From contig JAAZNF010000014.1 of the NCBI GenBank assembly GCA_012798435.1, positions 1 to 50,500 of the forward strand: 50,500 nt of DNA, given 5' to 3'. Below, one piece after another: positions 44,201 to 50,500 of the stretch. Made by a program: the position numbers and the translations under genes. The notes below the pieces were generated by a model. The model made no database searches. It was given only the letters and a program-made list of their open reading frames with translations, and was not told the origin of the DNA. The DNA is from Myxococcales bacterium. Lineage in GTDB: Bacteria; Myxococcota; B64-G9. Positions within the stretch are counted from its first letter, which is position 1; the number at the start of each line of letters is the position of its first letter.

Positions 44201-44876
44201 CGGCGATCTCCCGCATGCGCTTCCAGTCGATGTCCCAGGGGAAGGCCGAGAAGCCGCCGATGAGGAGCTTGGGCCGGTGTTCCAGGGCCAGCTTCTCGAT
44301 GACGTCGTAGTCCAGGCGGCCGCCGGGCGAGAGCTCGTAGGGGACGATGCGGAAGTTCGCCCCGGAGCGGTTCACCGGCGCGCCGTGGGTGAGGTGCCCG
44401 CCGTGGGTCAGCGAGGCCCCCATCACCACGTCGCCCGGCCGGGCGAAGGCGTTGTACACGGCGTTGTTGGCCGCGGCCCCCGAGAGCGGCTGGACGTTGG
44501 CGAAGATCTCGTCGGCCGAGGCGTTTTCGTTGGCGAACACCTCGGCGGCCCGGCGGCGGCACACCGCCTCCAGCATGTCCACGTACTCGCAGCCCTTGTA
44601 GTAGCGGCGGTTGCCGTAGCGCCGGAACCAGGCCAGCTGGTGGCCAAACGACGAAAGCCGATCGAGCGGCTCGGTGAGCGTCCGGGGCGAGGGGTAGCCC
44701 TCGGCGTACAGGTTGCCGAACTCGCACGAGAGCGCCTCGCGCACCGCCGGTGGGCAGATGCTCTCGGAGGCGATCAGGATGAGTTTTCGCTTCTGCCGCT
44801 CGGCCTCACGCTCCACGATGCCGGCGACGATGGGGTCGATGGCGGCCAGCGGACGTTGGTCGACGAGCTGGGTCAT
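41256..44876 (-). CDS. SHMT-GcvT-GcvT triple-domain fusion
   Basis: 1206 residues with no internal stop. Residues 1-468: serine hydroxymethyltransferase, with [28 protein letters not shown], PLP Lys K264 ([15 protein letters not shown]) and an insertion of about 28 residues between YAEGYP and [11 protein letters not shown]. Pro-rich linker 483-489. Residues about 494-765: a GcvT-like domain that has lost catalytic features ([11 protein letters not shown] in place of GxxIDDxIV, [9 protein letters not shown] in place of DSLRLEAG). Residues about 785-1206: canonical aminomethyltransferase with CIDDIIVY (the catalytic Asp pair), [13 protein letters not shown] and [21 protein letters not shown]. 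GGAG lies 6 bases before the ATG. SHMT and GcvT both make methylene-tetrahydrofolate, the ThyX substrate. Confidence 0.92.
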   Translation of the reverse strand: [1206 protein letters not shown]

Positions 44877-44920
44877 GGATGCTCCTTTTTTGGGGTCCAT
44901 TCGATGCGAATCCGCAAGTC

Positions 44921-44949
44921 TGGGTACCACCCGGCCCAGGGTGTGTCAA
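44921..44949 (-). promoter_or_regulatory. probable promoter of the one-carbon operon
   Basis: Minus strand TTGACA (44944-44949), 17-base spacer, TACCCA (44921-44926). The -35 is perfect and the -10 weak. The leader is about 40 bases to the SHMT fusion ATG. Confidence 0.45.
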
Positions 44950-45044
44950 GGCGCAGATCCCGAGCGATCGCGGGCGAATCCCCCCACCCCGCGGCATTCT
45001 GTTCCGTCCAATACCATCGAGACCACCTGGCTCGACCGGCCGAG

Positions 45045-45073
45045 TTGAAGATCCCGAGCGGATTCAATAGGAT
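45045..45073 (+). promoter_or_regulatory. promoter of the FecR-like lipoprotein gene
   Basis: TTGAAG (45045-45050), 17-base spacer, TAGGAT (45068-45073). AAGGAG at 45089-45094 then sits 6 bases before the ATG at 45101. Confidence 0.6.
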
Positions 45074-45100
45074 TCCATTCGGGAAGGCAAGGAGCCGGAA

Positions 45101-46156
45101 ATGAAAGCCATGGGAACCGTGATCGGGTTGTGCGGCGCGCTGTGCTGGCTGGCTTGCCCGGCCGCGAACCCCGCCAGCGAGGGCGGCCGGCCGGCCGAAG
45201 CGGGGACCGGCGAGGTCGTAGCCCGGGTGCTACTGCTCAAGGGCGAGCCGAAGGCCACGGCGGCGAACGGTTTTGTGTTTTCACTGCGGCCCGAATGCCC
45301 GCTGCTGCGCACGGACCGGCTCACCGTCCCCGTGGGTGGGCTCATCGTCTTGGTGCTCAAGAACAACTACGTATTGGCCGTGGACGAGGATCAGGTGATG
45401 CCGGTCGGCTCGCTGGTCATGCTCGACGAACCGCCCGCCAAGGTGCCGGTGTCGGAGCAGCTCGCCAACCTTCTGCGCGAGCGGAACATCTCGACCCCCG
45501 AGCGCCTGGCGGGCTGGCGCCAGGGGATGGTGGGCGCGGAGACGGTGCCGGTCCAGGCGCGGCAGGACGATCAGCTCACGGAGGCGGACAAGGAAGACCG
45601 AGAGCCGAAGATCGCGGACGTGTCCGCGGTGGTGACCGGCCTGCGCGAACTCGACCAGGCCGCCGAAAATGAGGCATACGCCAAGGAAAAGGCCCCGCCG
45701 GCGCCCGAGGAGAAGAAAGAAAGCAAGCCCAAGGAGGTCGGGACCCGCAACACCGAAGGTGCGGGCGGGAAGGGCAGCGGTTCGGACAGGCCCGCCTTGA
45801 AACTCGAGAAACCGAGGGCAACGACGCGCATGAAGTCGGCGCTGGCGCCGTCCCTCCGTATCGTTCGGTGGACGATATCCTTCGAGAACAAGGTAGTTTC
45901 CAAGCTGCCCGGCGAGCTTCCAGATGGGCTCCGGCAACTGCTCCAGGGCCCGGAAGCGACCGCGTGTCTCCAAGACGCTGGCGAGAAACAGAAGAAACTG
46001 CTTTTGGAAATCGACCTCCTGGATGGGGCCGTGAAGAAAGTGCGGTCTTCGCCAGAAGCACTTGGAAAGTGCATCGAAACGGCCCTGCAAAAAGTTAGCC
46101 TCAAGGAACTCGGCGAAGGCGAAAGGAAGCTCTCGATCGACATCGCCTTGCCGTGA
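45101..46156 (+). CDS. lipoprotein with FecR-like N-domain
   Basis: 351 residues. The signal ends in WLACPAANP, so C19 may be lipidated. Residues about 37-110 resemble a FecR domain (VARVLLLKGEP, LLRTDRLTVPVGGLIVLVLKNNYVLAVDEDQVM). A charged, Lys/Glu-rich middle (about 160-240) is probably disordered. The C-terminal region (about 255-351), with ACLQDAGEKQKKLLLEIDLLDGAVKKVRSSPEALGKCIETALQKV, resembles the AgmX/PglI-type C-terminal module of myxobacterial proteins, with a Cys pair. No catalytic motif. It has its own promoter and is divergent from the one-carbon operon. Function unknown. Confidence 0.8.
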   Translation: MKAMGTVIGLCGALCWLACPAANPASEGGRPAEAGTGEVVARVLLLKGEPKATAANGFVFSLRPECPLLRTDRLTVPVGGLIVLVLKNNYVLAVDEDQVMPVGSLVMLDEPPAKVPVSEQLANLLRERNISTPERLAGWRQGMVGAETVPVQARQDDQLTEADKEDREPKIADVSAVVTGLRELDQAAENEAYAKEKAPPAPEEKKESKPKEVGTRNTEGAGGKGSGSDRPALKLEKPRATTRMKSALAPSLRIVRWTISFENKVVSKLPGELPDGLRQLLQGPEATACLQDAGEKQKKLLLEIDLLDGAVKKVRSSPEALGKCIETALQKVSLKELGEGERKLSIDIALP

Positions 46157-46382
46157 CGAGGACCGCCGGGCCGGACCGAACCTCGGCACCTCCTGCCAGA
46201 TCACCCAACAAACTGATTCATGGGAAAACCACCAGAACCCACGGGGCTCACTGCCATTCGGGGACATGCTTCACTGCCGGTATCGCTGTGCTGCATGCTT
46301 TGCGCCAATTCTGCGCGAACGCGGGGCAAAAACAGCCAGCGCGTTCACGCGCATCCTTCACCAGCATCCACTAAAAAGAAAA

Positions 46383-47219
46383 ATGAATCCGATGAAAAAT
46401 CACACTGGTTTTCCTGACAAATACGGCCCCTGGGCGCTCGTGGCCGGAGCTTCGGAAGGGCTGGGAGAGGCGTTCTCGATCGAGCTCGCCTCGCATGGTC
46501 TGAACGTCGCCCTGCTCGCCCGCCGGGTGCCGCCGCTCGAGCGGCTCGCAAGAGACATCTCGGAGCGATTCCGAGTAGAGACGAAGATCATCACCGCCGA
46601 CATGGGCGGGCCGGGCCTTTCGGACCTTGTCGAGAAATCGCTTGCGGGGATCCCCATCGGCTCGCTGGTCGTCAACGCGGCCTTCGCGCCCGTGGGAGGC
46701 TTTTTCTCCGCGCCGCTTACGGAGCACGAACGCCTGCTGGACGTGAACTGCCGCGGCGCGCTGCGCCTGCTCCATCTCCTCGTGCCCCCCATGCTCGAGC
46801 GTAAAAGGGGCGGTGTCATCCTCATGTCCTCGCTCGCTGGTTTTCAAGGCACCGCCTGTGTGGCTCACTACGCCGCCTCCAAGGCGTACCTGCGGGTGCT
46901 GGCGGAAGGCCTGTGGGAGGAGCTTCGAGAAAGCGGAGTGGACGTCATGGCTTGCTGCGCCGGGATGACCGACACGCCGACCTTCCGGGGAAGCCGCCCG
47001 AGGATCTCCCGCGGCCTCGCTGGTCGAATGGCGCTCATGAAGGCGGGCGAGGTGGCGAAAGCCGCGCTCGACAACCTCGGGTCGGGGCCGATTTTCGTGC
47101 CGGGTGCCGTCAACCAGGCGGCCGCGCTCCTGCTCGGCCACGTCCTCCCCCGCTCGCTGGCCGTCCGGCTCATCAGTCGAAGCACCCGCCGGCTCTACCG
47201 GGAGGATTCTCCTCGCTAG
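46383..47219 (+). CDS. short-chain dehydrogenase/reductase
   Basis: 278 residues. Nucleotide loop GASEGLGEAF (22-31, the TGxxxGxG type, with GAS), LARR (45-48), VVNAA (96-100), catalytic Ser in ILMSS (149-150) and Tyr/Lys in YAASK (163-167). It is a classical-type SDR that binds NAD(P)H. The C-terminal region with MALMKAGEVAKAAL and a short helical tail (LSVRLISRSTRR-like) suggests membrane association, as in some lipid or steroid reductases. The preceding 226 bases hold no gene, and no Shine-Dalgarno is evident (AAAAAGAAA only); MKN at 46392 is an alternative start. Substrate not readable. Confidence 0.85.
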   Translation: MNPMKNHTGFPDKYGPWALVAGASEGLGEAFSIELASHGLNVALLARRVPPLERLARDISERFRVETKIITADMGGPGLSDLVEKSLAGIPIGSLVVNAAFAPVGGFFSAPLTEHERLLDVNCRGALRLLHLLVPPMLERKRGGVILMSSLAGFQGTACVAHYAASKAYLRVLAEGLWEELRESGVDVMACCAGMTDTPTFRGSRPRISRGLAGRMALMKAGEVAKAALDNLGSGPIFVPGAVNQAAALLLGHVLPRSLAVRLISRSTRRLYREDSPR

Positions 47220-47324
47220 GCTTTTTCCCCCACCACCGCACAACCTTTCGCTCTCTCCGTTGGCTTCTGTGAACCCAGGATCTTGTTCTTCTCCCCGCCC
47301 AACCCCCGCTCAAAGGGTCCGCCA

Positions 47325-48989
47325 CTAGCGTACGAACTCCGGTAGCGCCAACCAGTCCACCGTGTCGGGACAGTCGAGGCGCTCGACCGCGCGGGGGTTC
47401 CAGGCCATGAGCCCGAACCGCTCGTCGAGGCACAGAAGGTCCACGTCCGTCGGGCGGTCCACCGGAACCCGGTAGGAACAGTCGACCCACGTGTCCCCGA
47501 TCGAAAACAGCGCGTCGGCCGTCAACCAGCGGCTGTCGGGGCTGAAGGCGGGCGCCAGATCGTAGACGTCCAGGACCGTTCCGTTCGCGCAGGTGCCCAG
47601 GGCCGCGCACGCGATGTGGTCCGGCAAGGCCCGGACGGGCTCGGCCGGGGCCTGGGACAGGTCGACCAGGAAGACGTCCACGAAGGATTTTCCCGAGGCG
47701 GCGATCTCGTCATAGGCCTGACCGACAAAGGCCGCGAACCGGCCGTCCGGCGAGATGACCGGCCGCGTCAGGCTGAAGTAGGCATAGATCGGATCCGTAA
47801 CGCCGCTCACGGAGCCCTCGGGCCAGACCAGGCGGTGGGGCAAGTTGGCGTTGACCATCACCACCTGCTGTTGACCGTTCCCGTCGGTGTTGATGAACGG
47901 CATCCGCAAGCGGAGGCGTTCGGACAAGAACAGTACGCCTTCCCCGCCCGGGAGGAAGGCTCCCGGCCCGTTGTTGGTGCCGGCACCCTCGTCCTCTCCC
48001 TCGATGAGCGGCAGCGGCGCTCCGCCCTCCAGCGGAACCAGGTACAGGGCCCGGGGAGGGTTGAAGCTCCTGCCCGGCGCTTCGGCCCAGCGGGTGAAGA
48101 GCACCCGTCGCGAGGCCGGATCGATGTCGGGACTGTCGATCCCCCCCGGCGCGCCGTTGGTGTCGTCCACCAGGACGCGCACGCTCACCGGCTCCTCCGG
48201 GCTCGCCGGCAAGCGCGCAACCTTCAGCAACCGGCGTTCGACCACCCAGGCCAGCCAGCTTCCGTCTGGAGAGAAGGTCCAATCCAGGAGGCGCGAGTCC
48301 CAGGCGGGGTTGTCCGCCGGCGCCGAGATGGCCAGCCGATCCATCTCCACCTCGAACCCCCGCAGGCGATCGACCAACACCAACGCCAGCCACCCCTGCT
48401 CCACCGAGCGGCGCAAGAATGCCAGCCAGCGCTGGTCGGGTGACACCAGGAAGAGGCCCTTGTTGCCCACGTTCGGCAGGAAGAGGTCGGAGGCCACCCG
48501 GCGGGAGGGTTGGCTGCCTCCGGGCGGCGTGGCACACAGGTCGATGCGTTCGGTCGCTTCGGCCATGCAGCAGTGGAGCAGCCAGGGCTCGGCAGGGCCG
48601 GCGCAGGCTGCCCGGGCCAGGCCTCCGACCCGGCCATTCGGCCCGATCACTTCCAGGTCCAGGGTCCCGGTCGACCACTCGCCGGGCAAGGCCAGGCGCG
48701 CCAGCATGCGCTCCGGCCCGAGCCAGCGGACCGAGGACGCGGCGCTGCCGTTCAGTTGCACCTGGAAGCGGGCGTCCAGCGCCACTCCGCCACTGGCGCT
48801 CCAGGCCGCCGACGGCATGAACTCTTGGCCGTCGATCAGTAGCCACCGATCCGATCCGACCCCCACGGCGGCGGGCCGCACCGCCGCGGGGCGTGGGGTC
48901 CAGCGCGGCCCGTTCTCGCAGCCGGGCAGCCACGCCACGGAGAGAGCCAGGAGCCTCCAGGAGAGGTTGGCCCGCATGCTCGTGCCCAT
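47325..48989 (-). CDS. PD40/TolB-like beta-propeller lipoprotein
   Basis: 554 residues. Lipobox WLPGC, with C24. After an Ig-like N-part (about 40-130) there are repeated PD40/TolB-type blades with the S-P-D-G motif: LVSPDQRWLAFL, TFSPDGSWLAWV, PVISPDGRFAAFVG, AFSPDSRWLTAD. It is a probable periplasmic or surface propeller scaffold. It begins 10 bases after the PEGA-protein stop on the same strand; GAGGT upstream supports the ATG at 48989 over the one at 48977. The pair with a PEGA protein suggests an envelope-sensing or cell-surface role; no direct evidence. Confidence 0.8.
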   Translation of the reverse strand: MGTSMRANLSWRLLALSVAWLPGCENGPRWTPRPAAVRPAAVGVGSDRWLLIDGQEFMPSAAWSASGGVALDARFQVQLNGSAASSVRWLGPERMLARLALPGEWSTGTLDLEVIGPNGRVGGLARAACAGPAEPWLLHCCMAEATERIDLCATPPGGSQPSRRVASDLFLPNVGNKGLFLVSPDQRWLAFLRRSVEQGWLALVLVDRLRGFEVEMDRLAISAPADNPAWDSRLLDWTFSPDGSWLAWVVERRLLKVARLPASPEEPVSVRVLVDDTNGAPGGIDSPDIDPASRRVLFTRWAEAPGRSFNPPRALYLVPLEGGAPLPLIEGEDEGAGTNNGPGAFLPGGEGVLFLSERLRLRMPFINTDGNGQQQVVMVNANLPHRLVWPEGSVSGVTDPIYAYFSLTRPVISPDGRFAAFVGQAYDEIAASGKSFVDVFLVDLSQAPAEPVRALPDHIACAALGTCANGTVLDVYDLAPAFSPDSRWLTADALFSIGDTWVDCSYRVPVDRPTDVDLLCLDERFGLMAWNPRAVERLDCPDTVDWLALPEFVR

Positions 48990-48999
48990 TCTCTCGACC

Positions 49000-50256
49000 T
49001 CACATCATGAACCGATACCCGACCAGGGCTCCCAGGCCGCCCAGTTGGCCGGACATGCCGCCCTGCTCCGGATCGAGCCCCAGCCGCGCCCATTGGAAAC
49101 GCACCTCGAGGAGCAGCACTCCGGGACCGAGCCGTTGCTCCAACCCGCAGAATCCCTGGAACCCGAACACGCCATCCCGGAAGGACTGCTCCGGCAATCC
49201 TTGCGGTGCCAGGGTCTGCCACACCAGGTAGAACGCTCCCCCGACCCCGACGTAAGGAGAAAAGGGGTAGTCGGGCAGCAGCCTCAGCAGCAGCGAAAGC
49301 TCCACCGGCCAGACCAGCGCCCGGCCGTCGACCTCTATCCAGCCCTGAGACTCGCTCCAGGCCGTGCGGCTCTCCCACAACGCCCAGGCGCCCGATTCGA
49401 GCAGCAGGGCCAGGCGGCCGCCCCACACGGGCAACCGCCAGCCTGCTTCGAGCGTGACTTTGGGCCCCACCGTGGCGTGGAGGTTGGAGATCACACCGGC
49501 CTTGAGGCCGAGGCTGAAGACATCCTCGGCCCGCTCGCTGGAGACCACCCCGGACACACCGCTGCCTTCCATGACCACGTCGACCGCGACGGTGCGGTCG
49601 AAGACCACGTCGACGAACTGCTGGAAGTCGCGAAACCCGGCCCGCTCCAGCTTCAGTGCGTGCCGACCAGGCGATAGCCTCAAAGGCTCCGGCAGGGGAG
49701 TGGTGCCGACCAGGTCGCCGTCGATGTACACCTTGACCCGGTCGAGGGAGGTCTTCAGCTCGAGGTTCCCTCGATAGGAATCGGGCTTCAACAGGCGGGC
49801 GGCGATCTGGCGCATGGCCTCGATGGTGGTGCTCTCCGGCCCTCCCCAGGTCTGGCTCACGCGCCGGACCTCCAGGCCTGCGCCCACGTCGAATAGACGC
49901 AGGTCAAGAGAGAAGACGTCGCCCAGGGTGCCCAGCACCCCGGTCACCACTTTACCGGCTCCCACCCCTCGGCCCAGCTTCACCAGGCAATCCGGCTCTC
50001 CGACACATCTGGCCAGCTCGGGCTGCTCCTGGATGACCCGGCGAGTAAGGTTTTCTTCGAGCAGGCGCACCCCCGGAACTCGACCGATCTCCCGGCGCAG
50101 CACCTGCTCGATCCGGCCCGAGGTCTCCTCGTCGACGCCCAGCGTCCGCAGGCGCCAGAAGAGCAATGGTTCCGCAGGCGCCTGTGCGCTCGCTTCTCCC
50201 GCCAGAAGCGCAAACAGGACCGGACCAGGCCAGCCCTTCATCATCCACCGAAGCAC
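49000..50256 (-). CDS. PEGA-domain protein with C-terminal beta-barrel-like part
   Basis: 418 residues from a GTG at 50256. GGAGGAG lies 5 bases upstream of this GTG, and a TATTAT -10-like box at 50285-50290 would place transcription start downstream of the in-frame ATG at 50286, so the GTG is favoured. A signal peptide (MMKGWPGPVLFALLAGEASAQA) is followed by a Rossmann-like or TolB-N-type N-region (about 30-160, with CVGEPDCLVKLGRGVGAGKVV), a PEGA domain (about 162-225: KVYIDGDLVGTTPLPEPLRLSPGRHALKLE) and a strand-rich C-terminal region ending in GYRFMM. Probably in the cell envelope; function unknown. The PD40 lipoprotein gene follows after 10 bases. Confidence 0.8.
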   Translation of the reverse strand: MLRWMMKGWPGPVLFALLAGEASAQAPAEPLLFWRLRTLGVDEETSGRIEQVLRREIGRVPGVRLLEENLTRRVIQEQPELARCVGEPDCLVKLGRGVGAGKVVTGVLGTLGDVFSLDLRLFDVGAGLEVRRVSQTWGGPESTTIEAMRQIAARLLKPDSYRGNLELKTSLDRVKVYIDGDLVGTTPLPEPLRLSPGRHALKLERAGFRDFQQFVDVVFDRTVAVDVVMEGSGVSGVVSSERAEDVFSLGLKAGVISNLHATVGPKVTLEAGWRLPVWGGRLALLLESGAWALWESRTAWSESQGWIEVDGRALVWPVELSLLLRLLPDYPFSPYVGVGGAFYLVWQTLAPQGLPEQSFRDGVFGFQGFCGLEQRLGPGVLLLEVRFQWARLGLDPEQGGMSGQLGGLGALVGYRFMM

Positions 50257-50412
50257 CGCGGCTCCTCCAGGAAAGAATCGACTCATAATACTCTGGATCG
50301 AGCCCGCCCGCCAGCGATGGCATCGCTCGAATCACGGGGACGAGATCGCGTCCGGCCAATTCAGCTCTCGTGACGTCACGACCAGACGCATTGGCGTCGG
50401 GCGCCGCCAACG

Positions 50413-50500
50413 TCAGGGGTTCGCCGCGGGAGGCTGGGCCGGAGCCGGGGTGGGCGCGGGGACCGGCGCGGCCTCGGCCGCGGGGGCGACCTCGCCCAGC
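50413..50500 (-). CDS. C-terminal end of a further gene (partial)
   Basis: Only 28 codons and the stop are inside the window. The visible tail is Ala/Pro-rich (LGEVAPAAEAAPVPAP, ending QPPAANP), typical of a linker or disordered C-terminus, so the family cannot be named. It lies 156 bases upstream of the PEGA gene on the same strand. Confidence 0.4.
   Translation of the reverse strand, partial: LGEVAPAAEAAPVPAPTPAPAQPPAANP

Noticed and set aside
43062-45104. Long plus-strand open frame opposite the SHMT fusion
   Set aside because: Antisense shadow; the minus-strand product has strong SHMT and GcvT motifs throughout.
46157-46382. Short frames between the FecR-like and SDR genes
   Set aside because: No ribosome-binding site, no conserved motif and no GC-biased third positions; treated as non-coding.

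Overview
High-GC bacterial DNA, most likely from a member of the Myxococcota (former Deltaproteobacteria) or a close uncultivated relative. The support is two secreted proteins with MYXO-CTERM-type tails (Gly-Cys-rich motif, membrane helix, terminal Arg), many lipoproteins with Cys-rich or Asp/Gly-rich linkers, a PATAN (DUF4388)-DnaJ-TPR protein, a PilZ protein next to rpoZ, a Gld-type ABC cassette, and a tmRNA with a short tag. No phage, insertion sequence, rRNA, CRISPR array or ordinary tRNA was seen.

Layout. 1-5847 (minus): five-gene signalling operon, a TonB-dependent receptor, a YfiR-like periplasmic protein, a CHASE8-type sensor histidine kinase, a lone receiver and a receiver-PAS-kinase cut by the window edge. 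The four downstream genes are tightly packed and three junctions are ATGA overlaps. 5917-8069 (plus): PATAN-DnaJ protein and a lipoprotein, followed by a hairpin-rich intergenic stretch (8070-8436). 8437-13705 (minus): Gld-type ABC cassette (ATPase, permease, GldG-like, DUF4340), then rpoZ and a PilZ gene. 13740-14172: decayed ModA-like binding-protein gene. 14195-18724: divergent Fur-family regulator and an operon of an exported tetrapyrrole-methylase homologue, a lipoprotein and a TonB receptor, with a 21-bp palindrome inside the operon promoter. 18783-24324: GH31 lipoprotein, Cys-rich lipoprotein and an MdoB/LtaS-like transferase. 24678-28364: MarC protein, multidomain lipoprotein, small beta-barrel protein, tmRNA, and four copies of a 31-bp repeat. 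28365-32831 (minus): AsnRS with an AlaX-type editing protein, and a DUF4139-like protein. 32874-35617 (minus): two overlapping MYXO-CTERM genes, one a matrixin-like metalloprotease. 35726-39799 (plus): MetF-like protein, GT2-methyltransferase fusion and GT-C/TPR transferase. 39803-44949 (minus): one-carbon operon with a SHMT-GcvT-GcvT triple fusion and a tandem ThyX. 45045-50500: FecR-like lipoprotein, SDR, PD40 lipoprotein, PEGA protein and the tail of one further gene.

How parts fit together. The first operon looks like a Yfi-type outer-to-inner membrane relay in which a histidine kinase replaces the usual diguanylate cyclase. The 14.2-18.7 kb block looks like a metal- or tetrapyrrole-related uptake locus under a Fur-type repressor. 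The 39.8-44.9 kb operon pairs enzymes that make methylene-tetrahydrofolate with one that consumes it to make dTMP. All functions are inferred from motifs read by eye; no database search was possible.
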